Assembly: GCF_021646685.1 (NCBI RefSeq)
Contig: NZ_JAKJHW010000003.1
Coordinates: 1-64,000 of the forward strand
Source: Pseudalkalibacillus salsuginis
GTDB taxonomy: Bacteria; Bacillota; Bacilli; Bacillales; Fictibacillaceae
DNA length: 64,000 nucleotides
Direction of reading: 5' to 3'
Positions within the stretch are counted from its first letter, which is position 1, and each line of letters opens with the position of its first letter. A program made the position numbers and the translations under genes. Below, in pieces: positions 1 to 13,215 of the stretch. The notes under the pieces are model-generated. The model had not been told where the DNA came from. It did no database searches and saw only the letters and a list, made by a program, of their open reading frames with translations.

Positions 1-634
1 CAAGATTAAAGTGAATCGTAAAACCGTTCAAAAAGTCATGCAGAAATACCAGATCCAATGCAGAGTTAAGGTGAAAAAGAAAGTTTATATTGCAGGTGAA
101 AGCAAGATCGTAGTTCCTAATCGTCTTAATCAAAATTTCTTAGCCGAAAAACCTAATCAAAAATGGGTAACGGACATTACCTATCTAACTTATGGAGAGA
201 AAACGCTATATCTATCTACGATTATGGACTTGTTTAATAACGAGATCATTGCCTATAAGGTAAGTGATACACAAGAGGTTAGCCTCGTCTTTGATACGCT
301 TGAAGCAGCATGTAGAGGAAGAGAGACCCATGAAGTCATCTTACACAGTGATCAAGGTGCCCAATACACCTCCTATGATTTTCAGGAGCTAGCTAAAGAA
401 AAAGGCATTACCACAAGCATGTCCCGTAAAGGAAATTGCTTTGATAATGCCGTAATCGAATCCTTCCACTCCTCGCTAAAGTCGGAAGAATTCAACACCC
501 AATCAAGGGTGAACCTAACAAATTCTATTGTACTAGAAAAAGTACATTCGTACATGTATTATTACAACTATATACGACCGTTTATTAAATTAAACTGCCA
601 CAGTCCCGTTGAATTCAGGGTTGCGGCAGCATAG
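1..634 (+). CDS. IS3-family transposase OrfB, 5' partial
   Basis: This is the DDE integrase-type catalytic subunit of an IS3-family transposase, the part that cuts and joins DNA ends. Visible motifs are the first acidic block WVTDITYL, the second block HSDQGAQYTS, and the block NCFDNAVIESFHSSLKSE that carries the catalytic glutamate. The tail, with YYNYIRP and a SPVEFR-like end, is typical of the family. The frame stays open to base 2 without a stop, so the GTG at 11 is probably internal and the start lies outside the window. In this family OrfB is usually made by programmed frameshifting from OrfA, which is also outside. The catalytic residues are intact, so the protein could be active. Confidence 0.9.
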   Translation, partial: KIKVNRKTVQKVMQKYQIQCRVKVKKKVYIAGESKIVVPNRLNQNFLAEKPNQKWVTDITYLTYGEKTLYLSTIMDLFNNEIIAYKVSDTQEVSLVFDTLEAACRGRETHEVILHSDQGAQYTSYDFQELAKEKGITTSMSRKGNCFDNAVIESFHSSLKSEEFNTQSRVNLTNSIVLEKVHSYMYYYNYIRPFIKLNCHSPVEFRVAAA

Positions 635-671
635 GTGTTTTTTTCGTGTTCCATTCTACTGGGTCAGTTCA
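1..671 (+). mobile_element. IS3-family insertion sequence, right-hand part
   Basis: The left edge of the window cuts into an insertion sequence whose transposase frame is open from the first bases. After the transposase stop at 634 about 37 bases follow and end in GGGTCAGTTCA at 661-671. Read from the other strand this is TGAACTGACCC, the kind of terminus seen in many IS3-family elements. The left end and any target duplication lie outside the window. The element ends 19 bases from the restored stop of the neighbouring fic gene, so it inserted just downstream of that gene. The exact boundary is inferred from the terminal sequence only. Confidence 0.75.
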
Positions 672-724
672 CAGCCTCTCAACGTTTTTTTATAAGTTCT
701 TAATTGCTGTGAGTATAATTTGAC

Positions 725-1276
725 TTAGGTCCTTATGGTCGTAGAAGATTTAATGGAAGCTTCGAGCAGTTTATTGCCATTAATTTTGTCCCAGTCCAGG
801 TGATATCCATTTTTTAATGCTAATTGACGGATAAATTCCCTTTGGGTTCTTCCATTTCCTTCTCTGAAGGGATGAAGGATATTAATTTCAGCCATATAAT
901 AAGCTGCACGATCAGAAAACTGGACTACATCTAAGTCCAAAAGATATGCTTCTTCCTTAAGCTGTTTAAAAAGGGCATTTGAATTTTCGATTAGGTGAAG
1001 TGGATGTGCAAAGGGAGTACTATCTTTGGTGATTTGTTCATCTCGGGGATTTCCTGCAAAGTCGTATATATCCTGAAATAGAAACTTATGTATATTTCGC
1101 AAATGTGCTAAATCGAAATTACCAGGCAAAGGTTCAAGATGAAGTTCAGCCAATCGTCTACCACTAAGAATCCTTTCAGCTTGATTGAGCTTGTCTTCAT
1201 CTTGAATACCTAGTTTATTGATTAGGACATTGGTTCCTTCATAACAATATTTCGATTGAGGGTTGTACTTATCCAT
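725..1276 (-). CDS. fic: Fic-domain toxin, probable frameshift at the C-terminus
   Basis: Fic proteins transfer AMP or another nucleotide group onto hydroxyl side chains of target proteins. The signature HPFREGNGR is complete at residues 135-143, including the catalytic His135. The ATG directly abuts the stop of the upstream antitoxin gene (TAAATG), which suggests translational coupling. As read, the protein is 183 aa and ends in a short tail, SSTTIRT. A one-base shift near 742-747 opens another frame that runs on as YDHKDLSQIILTAIKNL to a stop at 690-692, which looks like a more natural Fic end. This points to a recent frameshift or a base error. The active-site motif lies upstream of the shift, so activity may survive. 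Confidence 0.85.
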   Translation of the reverse strand: MDKYNPQSKYCYEGTNVLINKLGIQDEDKLNQAERILSGRRLAELHLEPLPGNFDLAHLRNIHKFLFQDIYDFAGNPRDEQITKDSTPFAHPLHLIENSNALFKQLKEEAYLLDLDVVQFSDRAAYYMAEINILHPFREGNGRTQREFIRQLALKNGYHLDWDKINGNKLLEASIKSSTTIRT

Positions 1277-1438
1277 TTAATAATCCATAACCTTCTTCTT
1301 GAATTCATTTTCAGAGATATCTCCGTTTAATCTTTGTTTAATTAAGGATTCTTCCTTATCACTTAGGTGCATTCCTTCTATTGCTAAAGAAGCTTTGGCA
1401 GAACGAACAGCTTTATTTATGCGTTCTTCCTTTTTCAT
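1277..1438 (-). CDS. VbhA/FicA-like antitoxin
   Basis: This small protein of 53 aa sits immediately upstream of the Fic toxin. It carries the inhibitory motif of class I Fic antitoxins, (S/T)xxxE(G/N), here S17-L-A-I-E21-G22 within SAKASLAIEGM. In known complexes the motif glutamate reaches into the Fic active site and blocks productive ATP binding. The family name follows from this motif and the gene order. The start is the ATG at 1438. A longer frame to 1510 exists, but its extra N-terminus is unlike the family and its ATG lacks a ribosome binding site. GGGTAAGAGG lies just before the chosen ATG, although close to it. Its stop touches the toxin start. Confidence 0.8.
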   Translation of the reverse strand: MKKEERINKAVRSAKASLAIEGMHLSDKEESLIKQRLNGDISENEFKKKVMDY

Positions 1439-1592
1439 ACCTCTTACCCGCTTTCCAGTTATTAGAGTATTACCATTCTGGACAAGACTCACAGGAAACA
1501 ATCCTTTCATTTAGATATTTATTAACGAACATAGAACTTCATGACTACTTCCATTATACAACAATCCACGGTGTACATCATTTTTAACGATT

Positions 1593-1615
1593 GGGGACGG
1601 TTCTCATGCTTCCCT
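1593..1615. repeat. GGGGACGGTTCTC-type repeat end
   Basis: The sequence GGGGACGGTTCTC followed by atgcttcc resembles a short motif found at the edges of REP-like elements and RAYT-linked sequences in Bacillus genomes. Only one copy was noticed here. The link to a mobile family is recalled from general knowledge and not demonstrated. Confidence 0.35.
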
Positions 1616-1687
1616 TTAGGTTCTTTCTAATAAAGGCTCTACTTCAGGATTCTTGCGTAGCATGTGTTTCGAATGGAGCCTAATGAA

Positions 1688-1775
1688 TGTCGAAAAAGAA
1701 AAGCGGACTATAGTCTTTCTCCTACCGATTCTTGTCACAAGTAGGTGTTGAACGATTGCGTTTAACATCTTATTT
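1688..1775. repeat. Dispersed repeat, copy 1 (GACTATAGTC element)
   Basis: From TGTCGAAAAAG onward this stretch closely matches 63175-63260. Both copies contain a GGACTATAGTC core, a CTCC-ACCGATT block and a later AACGATTG block. The two copies have diverged by substitutions and small gaps. An 88-codon minus-strand frame (1616-1882) runs through the element but looks like a chance frame. The repeat probably belongs to a noncoding intergenic family of the host. Confidence 0.6.
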
Positions 1776-1882
1776 GCGGCTTTTTCGCCATCAACATGTA
1801 AATGATTTGCTATTTTTAAATAAACAGGAAATATGTTGTGTTTAACTTGTAAGTATCCGAAAAATCTATCAAAATTCGACAC

Positions 1883-6293
<4,411 letters not shown>

Positions 6294-6307
6294 ATCTGAA
6301 ATTTGAG

Positions 6308-6329
6308 GGGCTGCCTTTTGCAGCCCTTC
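6308..6329 (+). terminator. Hairpin between GH2 and GH92 genes
   Basis: GGGCTGC and GCAGCCC form a seven-pair stem with a five-base loop. It is followed only by TTCATAT, not a T run, so it is more likely a partial terminator or an mRNA-stabilising hairpin than a full stop. Readthrough into the GH92 gene is expected. Confidence 0.5.
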
Positions 6330-6377
6330 ATATATAGGAAAATAGGTTTTTAAGACGAATCTTTCTGGGAGGATAAG

Positions 6378-9300
6378 ATGAGTAAAAGCAATTTCTTTTC
6401 AGTTTTTTTATGTTTCAGCTTGCTGATCCCGATGTTTTCAATTCCTGGCAGGCAGACCGCTTCAGCCGAAGAGGACACCGGAGCCGATTTTTTCACCTCT
6501 TTTGAAGAAGGCGATCCCCCATTGACATGGGAAAATACCGTTGAAATCGATCCTTCAGGGGAAGAAAAGGCATCAGGAGTATCCGGGTATGTCCCTTACG
6601 ATATGATCCAAGGGGATATCACGGACCAGGTGGAGGAAGTGACGGCAAGCGCAAACAATCCGCCGAATGAAATCGAAGCCAACCTGGTTGACCGGAGCGC
6701 CCAAACGAAATGGCTTGCCTTTGAACCGACGGCCTGGCTTCAGTTCAAGTTCCCTGAACCGGTCAATATCGTAAAATACGCCTTCACCTCAGCGAATGAC
6801 GCACCGGGAAGGGATCCGAAGAATTGGAAGCTTTATGGCTCGAATGATGGTGAAGATTGGACAGAAATTGACAGCCGGACAGACGAAGGTTTTGAAAAAC
6901 GTTTTGAACGTAAAATCTATGAATTCGAGAATAAAGACAGCTATACCCATTATAAGTTCGATATTACTGAAAATGCTGGCGACGGACTTACGCAGCTAGC
7001 GGAAATCGCCTTATCAAACGGGATTGATGCCCCACCACCAGAATCATCCGATCATATGACAACGGAACTGGGAGATGGCCCGACGAACAGTTACACTGGA
7101 AAGACGAATGTCGGCTGGACAGGGAAGAAGACATTGACATATGAAGGAATGCATGAGGCGGATGGACGAGCTTATTCCTACAATAAAATCGTCGATGTCA
7201 ACCTTAAGGTGGAACAGGAAACAGCCCTTTCCTATATGATCCATCCCCAATTCGCTGACAAGGATCATTTGGATTATTCCAGTACATATGTATCTGTCGA
7301 CCTTGCTTTTACAGATGGTACTTATCTGAGCGATCTGGATGGACGGGACCAGCACGGCGTAAAATTGAACCCGCAGGCACAGGGTGAATCGAAAACCCTC
7401 TATCCAAACCAATGGAACGTCAAACGTGCTTCGATCGGTGAAGTGGCAGAAGGGAAGACGATCGATCGGATCCTAGTCGCCTATGATAAAAATGAAGGAC
7501 CTGGTGTTTTCAAGGGATCGATCGACGATATTAGAATCGATGACAATCCAGACAAAGAAATGTATGAAAGCCCGGTGGATTATGTCAATATCCTGCGCGG
7601 GACGAATTCCAATTCGACTTTTTCAAGGGGAAACAATTTTCCTGCCGTTGCGGTGCCGCATGGGTTCAACTTCTGGACGCCGGTAACGAACGCAGGCTCG
7701 ACAAGCTGGCTGTACAGCTACCAGCAATCGAACAACAGCGACAACCTGCCGGAAATCCAGGCATTTTCACTAAGCCATGAAACAAGCCCGTGGATGGGGG
7801 ATCGTCAAACCTTCCAGGTGATGCCTTCTGCTTCGACGGCAAATGAGCCATCAGCGGACCGTAAAAAGCGGGCTCTAACATTCAAGCATGAGAATGAAAT
7901 CGCGAAACCCCATTATTATGGTGTGACGTTTGAAAATGGGATCAAGACCGAGATGACACCGACAAATCGAGCGGCGATGTTCCGCTTCACGTTTCCAGGT
8001 GATACATCGAACCTCATTTTCGACAATGTGAACAATAATGGCGGGCTTACGCTAGACCCTGACAACCAGAGCCTTTCTGGTTTTACAGATGTCCGGAGCG
8101 GCCTTTCGGCAGGGGCGACAAGGATGTTCGTCTATGCAGAGTTTGATGAACCTGTCATTGAAAGCGGCAAATTGACGGGCGAGGGCAGAGATGATGTGTC
8201 CGGCTTTTTCCGTTTCGATACATCCGATGACGATAAAACCGTGACGATGAAAATCGCGACGTCATTGCTGAGTGTTGATCAGGCCAAAAAGAACCTGGCC
8301 CAGGATATGAAAGAAGACGATCAATTTGACGATCTTAAAAAGCGTGCCGGAGAGCTTTGGAATGACAAACTCGGCATCATCGAAGTCGAAGGGGCTAGCA
8401 AAGAGGAGCTTGTGACCCTATACTCCAACATGTATCGGCTTTTTCTGTATCCGAACATCGGGTATGAAAACACAGGGACAGAGGGTGCTCCTGAATACAA
8501 ATATGCAAGTCCTTTTTCAGATCCAGTTGAGGAAAACACAGCTACAGAAACTGGGGCGAAAATTGTAGAGGGAAAACCATACATCAATAACGGTTTCTGG
8601 GATACGTATCGGACTTCCTGGCCTGCTTATACTTTGTTCACCCCGACACAGGCAGGTGAAATGATCGATGGGTTTGTCCAGCAATATAAAGATGGCGGCT
8701 GGATCTCCAGATGGTCTTCTCCTGGTTATGCCAACTTGATGGTCGGGACGAGCTCAGATGTCGCTTTTGCAGATGCGTATTTGAAGGGTGTCCGTAATTT
8801 TGATGTCGAGGCATTCTATGATTCAGCAGTGAAAAACGCGGCTGTCTTTAGTGAAGATGCGAGTGTCGGCAGGAAAGGGTTGGCCACATCCATATTCGAT
8901 GGGTACACGAGCAATACGACAGGTGAAGGCATGTCGTGGGCGATGGACGGTTATATCAATGATTTCGCTATCGCCAATATGGCAAAAGCACTTTCTGAAA
9001 AAGATCCGTCCAATGAACAGGTGAAGACGGATTACGAATACTATATCAATCGGGCGAAAAATTACGTGAACATGTTCAACCCGGATGTCGAATTCTTTAT
9101 GGGGAAAGATCCTTCTGGGGAATGGCGTTCGACACCTGAAGATTATGATCCTGAGGAGTGGGGCGGCGATTATACGGAAACGAACGCCTGGAACATGGCT
9201 TTCCATGTCCCTCAGGACGGACAAGGGCTCGCCAATCTCTATGGAGGCAGGGATGGATTGACAGACAAGCTTGATCAGTTCTTCTCAACCCCTGAAACAG

Positions 9301-11501
9301 CGCTGCATCCTGGCCATTACGGGGGAGTCATCCATGAAATGCGCGAGGCGAGGGATGTAAGAATGGGTATGTATGGGCACAGCAACCAGCCTTCCCATCA
9401 CATTCCGTACATGTATAATTACGTCGGCCAACCGTGGAAGACACAGGAAAAGGTGCGGGAAGTCCTGTCACGCCTTTACATCGGCAGTGAAATCGGACAA
9501 GGTTATCCAGGCGATGAGGATAACGGCGAAATGTCTGCGTGGTACCTTTTAAGTGCCGCTGGATTCTATCCGCTTCAAATGGGGCTTCCGGAGTACGCAA
9601 TCGGCGCACCTTATTTTGAGAAAATGACTATCCATCTAGAAAACGGGAAAGACATCGTTATCCGGGCACCTGAAGTGAGCGATAAGAACAAATATGTGCA
9701 AAGCTTGAAAGTCAATGGCAAGGCATATGATAAGCTCTCCATTCCGCATGACGTCCTGGCAGAAGGCGCCACGTTGGACTTCAGGATGGGACCGGAACCG
9801 TCTGAATGGGGAACATCGGATGATGCACTGCCAGAATCGATCACAGACACTTCCACAGATGGCTCGACTCTGCTTCCGGATCCGATGGAAGATCTGACCG
9901 ATAAGGCAGAAGGGATGTCGATCCATAGTGATGAAGGTGTTGCGAAGGCTTTATTTGACAATTCCTCCCGAACTGGTTTGACTTTTGAGAGCAAGCGCCC
10001 ATGGATCCAATATCACTTCAAGGATCAGTCTGGAAAGGCACTTATGTACACGATTACATCCGGTGATGATAAAAAGCAGGATCCGAAAAGCTGGGTGCTG
10101 ATCGGATCGAAGGATGGAAACGACTGGACCGTCCTTGATGAACGGACAGACGAGGACTTCAAATGGCGGAAATTCACCAAACCATTTGAAATCAAAAACC
10201 CTGGTGAATATGCGTATTACCGATTGATCATCGAGGATAACCAGGGGGCATCTTCTACTTCATTGGCGGAGATCGAACTTCTCGGGTTTGATGATATCCA
10301 TAAAACATTCAACGAATTCGAGGGCATCTATCAATCGTTCGTTAAAGAGGGCAAAATCGAAGGCCCATTGAAGAAGCAGCTTGATGAGAAATTGCAACAG
10401 ATCAGGGAACACCTTGAAAAAGGAAACTTCGATCAGGCAGTCAAGCATTCCGAAGATTTCCTGAAGTTGATAAACAAGAAAAAGCCGGGCCGTATCACCG
10501 AGGATGCGAAAGAAGAGCTAAACGCAGATGGTAATGCATTGATCGAATGTATCACCCGTTACGGTAAAAGAGTACAGCAGGGAGGCTGGGCTTATGAAGG
10601 GGAAGTGCCACAAGTACCGGTCTTCGAACTATCGAACCTTGTGACGGGTCAGGTTGATCCTGGTGAAGATGCCACCATCTCAGCCGACGTGTCCAATATC
10701 GGTTCAATGGAAGGCGAAAAACAACTCGATTTTTATTTTGATGGTGAACTGGTCGAATCGAAGACGGTCCAGCTTGAAGCAGGGGACAGTGAAACGGTGT
10801 CCTTTACAGTGCAAGATGTGGCGCTTGGCATCCATGAGGTGGAGCTGAACGATTTGACTGGAACGTTGAAAGCATTGTATCGTGATGAGCCGGTATTGTC
10901 CTTGACGTTCGATGAAGAGAACGATGGTACGGTAAAAGATCATTCACCATATGGGCATGATGGCGAACTGGTTGGAAATGCCGCCCTGGCAGACGGGAAA
11001 TTCGGCCAGGCTGTGCAACTGGATGGCGGCTGGATTGAAGTATCGTCCAATGAGCTCCTGGATGGTGGGGATGAACTGACGATCGGCCTGTGGGTCAATC
11101 TTGAAGACCCGGAATCGGATCAAAAGATCATCGGCAAGACGAACATCGGAGATGGGTATGTGCTTGGTGTCAACAAAGGCCTCTACCCGGAACTCTGGGC
11201 TGAGAATGGACGCTATTCATTCAATCAGGGCGAAATTCCAGCTGGTGAGTGGGCACATTTAGCGATGACCTGGAAAAAGGATGGACGGATCATCGGCTAT
11301 ATGAATGGAAAAGAGATCGCCAACGTACCAGCAGGACCAACCTCGATCAAACCGAATGACAATCCATTGATCATCGGTGGTGCCCCATGGAATCCTGAGG
11401 GACTTCAGATGAAAGGATCAGTCGATGAAGTGAAGGTGTATAAAGAGGCATTGACCGCCGAACAGATTGGGAAGCTATACAAGGAAAACACCATTAAATA
11501 G
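6378..11501 (+). CDS. Secreted multidomain GH92 alpha-mannosidase
   Basis: This is a 1707-aa extracellular glycoside hydrolase family 92 enzyme. Members are calcium-dependent exo-acting alpha-mannosidases, often acting on N-glycans or mannans. A signal peptide ends near TASA-EED. Domains in order: F5/8 type C (discoidin-like) module (about 80-215), a sandwich region (220-395), GH92 catalytic core (400-1140), second F5/8 type C module (1168-1304), a helical FIMAH-like segment (1305-1385), a CARDB-like Ig domain (1412-1498) and a C-terminal LamG domain (1506-1700). Family motifs include GFWDTYRTSWPAYTLF, NAWNMAFHVPQD, GHSNQPSHHIPYMYNY and the acidic GYPGDEDNGEMSAWY. The start has GGGAGG a few bases upstream. 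The linkage specificity is not visible. No anchoring LPXTG motif is present, so it is probably secreted. Confidence 0.9.
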   Translation: MSKSNFFSVFLCFSLLIPMFSIPGRQTASAEEDTGADFFTSFEEGDPPLTWENTVEIDPSGEEKASGVSGYVPYDMIQGDITDQVEEVTASANNPPNEIEANLVDRSAQTKWLAFEPTAWLQFKFPEPVNIVKYAFTSANDAPGRDPKNWKLYGSNDGEDWTEIDSRTDEGFEKRFERKIYEFENKDSYTHYKFDITENAGDGLTQLAEIALSNGIDAPPPESSDHMTTELGDGPTNSYTGKTNVGWTGKKTLTYEGMHEADGRAYSYNKIVDVNLKVEQETALSYMIHPQFADKDHLDYSSTYVSVDLAFTDGTYLSDLDGRDQHGVKLNPQAQGESKTLYPNQWNVKRASIGEVAEGKTIDRILVAYDKNEGPGVFKGSIDDIRIDDNPDKEMYESPVDYVNILRGTNSNSTFSRGNNFPAVAVPHGFNFWTPVTNAGSTSWLYSYQQSNNSDNLPEIQAFSLSHETSPWMGDRQTFQVMPSASTANEPSADRKKRALTFKHENEIAKPHYYGVTFENGIKTEMTPTNRAAMFRFTFPGDTSNLIFDNVNNNGGLTLDPDNQSLSGFTDVRSGLSAGATRMFVYAEFDEPVIESGKLTGEGRDDVSGFFRFDTSDDDKTVTMKIATSLLSVDQAKKNLAQDMKEDDQFDDLKKRAGELWNDKLGIIEVEGASKEELVTLYSNMYRLFLYPNIGYENTGTEGAPEYKYASPFSDPVEENTATETGAKIVEGKPYINNGFWDTYRTSWPAYTLFTPTQAGEMIDGFVQQYKDGGWISRWSSPGYANLMVGTSSDVAFADAYLKGVRNFDVEAFYDSAVKNAAVFSEDASVGRKGLATSIFDGYTSNTTGEGMSWAMDGYINDFAIANMAKALSEKDPSNEQVKTDYEYYINRAKNYVNMFNPDVEFFMGKDPSGEWRSTPEDYDPEEWGGDYTETNAWNMAFHVPQDGQGLANLYGGRDGLTDKLDQFFSTPETALHPGHYGGVIHEMREARDVRMGMYGHSNQPSHHIPYMYNYVGQPWKTQEKVREVLSRLYIGSEIGQGYPGDEDNGEMSAWYLLSAAGFYPLQMGLPEYAIGAPYFEKMTIHLENGKDIVIRAPEVSDKNKYVQSLKVNGKAYDKLSIPHDVLAEGATLDFRMGPEPSEWGTSDDALPESITDTSTDGSTLLPDPMEDLTDKAEGMSIHSDEGVAKALFDNSSRTGLTFESKRPWIQYHFKDQSGKALMYTITSGDDKKQDPKSWVLIGSKDGNDWTVLDERTDEDFKWRKFTKPFEIKNPGEYAYYRLIIEDNQGASSTSLAEIELLGFDDIHKTFNEFEGIYQSFVKEGKIEGPLKKQLDEKLQQIREHLEKGNFDQAVKHSEDFLKLINKKKPGRITEDAKEELNADGNALIECITRYGKRVQQGGWAYEGEVPQVPVFELSNLVTGQVDPGEDATISADVSNIGSMEGEKQLDFYFDGELVESKTVQLEAGDSETVSFTVQDVALGIHEVELNDLTGTLKALYRDEPVLSLTFDEENDGTVKDHSPYGHDGELVGNAALADGKFGQAVQLDGGWIEVSSNELLDGGDELTIGLWVNLEDPESDQKIIGKTNIGDGYVLGVNKGLYPELWAENGRYSFNQGEIPAGEWAHLAMTWKKDGRIIGYMNGKEIANVPAGPTSIKPNDNPLIIGGAPWNPEGLQMKGSVDEVKVYKEALTAEQIGKLYKENTIK

Positions 11502-11515
11502 ATTGATAGGTTTTG

Positions 11516-11552
11516 AACTGCCACAGCAGAATGTTGCTGTGGCAGTTTTTTA
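11516..11552 (+). terminator. Rho-independent terminator after GH92 gene
   Basis: AACTGCCACAGC (11516-11527) pairs perfectly with GCTGTGGCAGTT (11536-11547), followed by a run of T. This should end the beta-galactosidase/mannosidase transcript. It lies between that operon and the convergent regulator gene. Confidence 0.9.
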
Positions 11553-11663
11553 TTATGGAAAAGAAAATCATAGGCTATCCAAGGTTTTTTTGTTACTCCA
11601 TATTAAAGTTTTGCTTATTTCCTATTTGTCGAACCGATCTAATATCGCTATATCGACCTAAAT

Positions 11664-12995
11664 CTAATCCGTCATTCCGATATACAACATTATTCTATAT
11701 ATCTTCTTTGGTCTTCCTCGTAGTTTTTGCTGCTTTTTATATACAACCTCGGCTTTACCAGCTTCCTCCAATTTATTCAAAATCCGATTCGTGCTGCGTG
11801 TCGAAACACCTAAATAAGCAGCTAAATCATCCGCGGAAAATTCATTCGTGTTGCTTTTTTGCATTGTTGCCAGTATTTTTTTGATTTTTAGCGAAGCTAC
11901 ACCTGTTTGCTGACTCAACTTCTCGATTTCAGGATCCAAGTTGTGTGAAACAGTTAAACAATTACTCTCTCCCAAAGGACCGATAATTTGTTCATCCTCC
12001 GTAATGATGAATGAAGCTTGTTCTTCACGGTCTTCTGACAACTGGCTGGCAAGCAATGCGTTCGTCCTGGCAACATCAATCGTATTTCCGATGCCCCAGC
12101 CTATGTTGAATGAAAACGGTAGTTCTTGTTTTAGATATTCGTAAAGTGAACAGCTGGTGAAATTATTAGTGACTCCCTTTAAATCCCCATATGATGTAAT
12201 GATATCGAAGTGATTCAGGTTTTTTTGAATGATGAAGGAATACTCACCGTTTTCAATGTATTCCAGCAGTGCTTTGTTCATTTTGATCCGTTGTAATTCC
12301 AAGTGATTATTGTTGGGTGACTCTTCCGTTTTTCTAATCGAAATATTCCCCATTACTATCTGACTGTCTGACAGTCGAATCAGATCGATCTCTTTAATGA
12401 GTTGATGGAACTTTTCAAGCATGGACTCCGCTGACGGGAACATAACGATGTGGTTGATACCGTAGTCAGCCAGCTTTTCCGTCAGGCCGGAGGTCCTGGT
12501 GAAAGACAGGTCTATTTTTCCCGAATCCCACAATGTTTGATGCCTTTCGAACATTTCTTCATAAATCGTATCCGATTTGTAATCCTCGAGTGATTCACCA
12601 AAATGATAAGGAAATTGTTGTTTATTTAGGAAATCGTTCAATCCTAGGTAGTGATTATCTTTAAAAATGAAATCAATCAACGTTCTAGAAAAATCAAACT
12701 GACGTTCTTGAACCATCACTTTACAGATCGTTTTATAAAAATCCTTTTGGCCCACATCGAAATAAACCGTAGGGACAGGAAAGGTTCCACATTCTTTTTC
12801 AATTAAAACATAAGGCAATTGACCACTAAAAATCATCCCGTCAAAAAAAAGATGGTTTTTCAAATAAAGAGGTTTGATTTCAGAGGGATGAGCGTAACTC
12901 ATATAAAAAAGCTCGCATTGATCGTTTACGAAGGGTTCGATTTTTTTTATCCATTTCAACGATTGTTTTGTAGCTATGACACCGATTCTATACAT
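11664..12995 (-). CDS. Transcriptional regulator with degenerate GGDEF-like domain and C-terminal HTH
   Basis: The 443-aa product was not assigned to a named regulator. Residues 1-170 look like a sensor part with alpha/beta character (start MYRIGVIAT; FDGMIFSGQLPY). Residues about 210-335 resemble a nucleotide-cyclase or GTP-cyclohydrolase III-like fold, with GWGIGNTIDVARTNALLAS in place of a catalytic GGDEF signature. Residues about 370-435 form a winged helix-turn-helix (AAYLGVSTRSTNRILNKLEEAGKAE) with a basic tail RGRPKK. It is divergent from the abgBTA-like operon with about 220 bases between, so it probably controls that operon. E. coli abg genes are controlled by a LysR protein instead, so this is a different regulator type. 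Function is inferred from architecture and position. Confidence 0.6.
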   Translation of the reverse strand: MYRIGVIATKQSLKWIKKIEPFVNDQCELFYMSYAHPSEIKPLYLKNHLFFDGMIFSGQLPYVLIEKECGTFPVPTVYFDVGQKDFYKTICKVMVQERQFDFSRTLIDFIFKDNHYLGLNDFLNKQQFPYHFGESLEDYKSDTIYEEMFERHQTLWDSGKIDLSFTRTSGLTEKLADYGINHIVMFPSAESMLEKFHQLIKEIDLIRLSDSQIVMGNISIRKTEESPNNNHLELQRIKMNKALLEYIENGEYSFIIQKNLNHFDIITSYGDLKGVTNNFTSCSLYEYLKQELPFSFNIGWGIGNTIDVARTNALLASQLSEDREEQASFIITEDEQIIGPLGESNCLTVSHNLDPEIEKLSQQTGVASLKIKKILATMQKSNTNEFSADDLAAYLGVSTRSTNRILNKLEEAGKAEVVYKKQQKLRGRPKKIYRIMLYIGMTD

Positions 12996-13064
12996 AGCCG
13001 ATATCTCCTTTCATGCCACACTAATTATATTAACAAAAAAGGGAGTATAAAATATTCCGAAAAC

Positions 13065-13080
13065 TGTTGCAATTCCAACA
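13065..13080. promoter_or_regulatory. Candidate operator, imperfect palindrome in divergent abg promoter region
   Basis: TGTTGCAATTCCAACA is a 16-base palindrome with only the sixth and eleventh positions unmatched. It sits between the divergent regulator gene and abgB. It is a natural candidate for the binding site of the regulator encoded at 11664-12995. The assignment rests on position and symmetry alone. Confidence 0.4.
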
Positions 13081-13215
13081 ACTACTATATTACACTTATT
13101 TACGACATGTCAAAAAGGTGGCCAAAAAGTCGATTAAATAGTTAAAGGCTTTATAGGTAAATTAAAGTAAAAATTTATTGAATATTCTGTATTGTTCTGC
13201 TTAAGGAGGAGTACA

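Noticed and set aside
1616-1882. 88-codon minus-strand frame
   Set aside because: It runs through a dispersed repeat shared with 63175, has no clear ribosome binding site and no recognisable family.
11513-11884. 123-codon plus-strand frame
   Set aside because: It covers the terminator and the antisense of the regulator gene; composition is that of a shadow frame.
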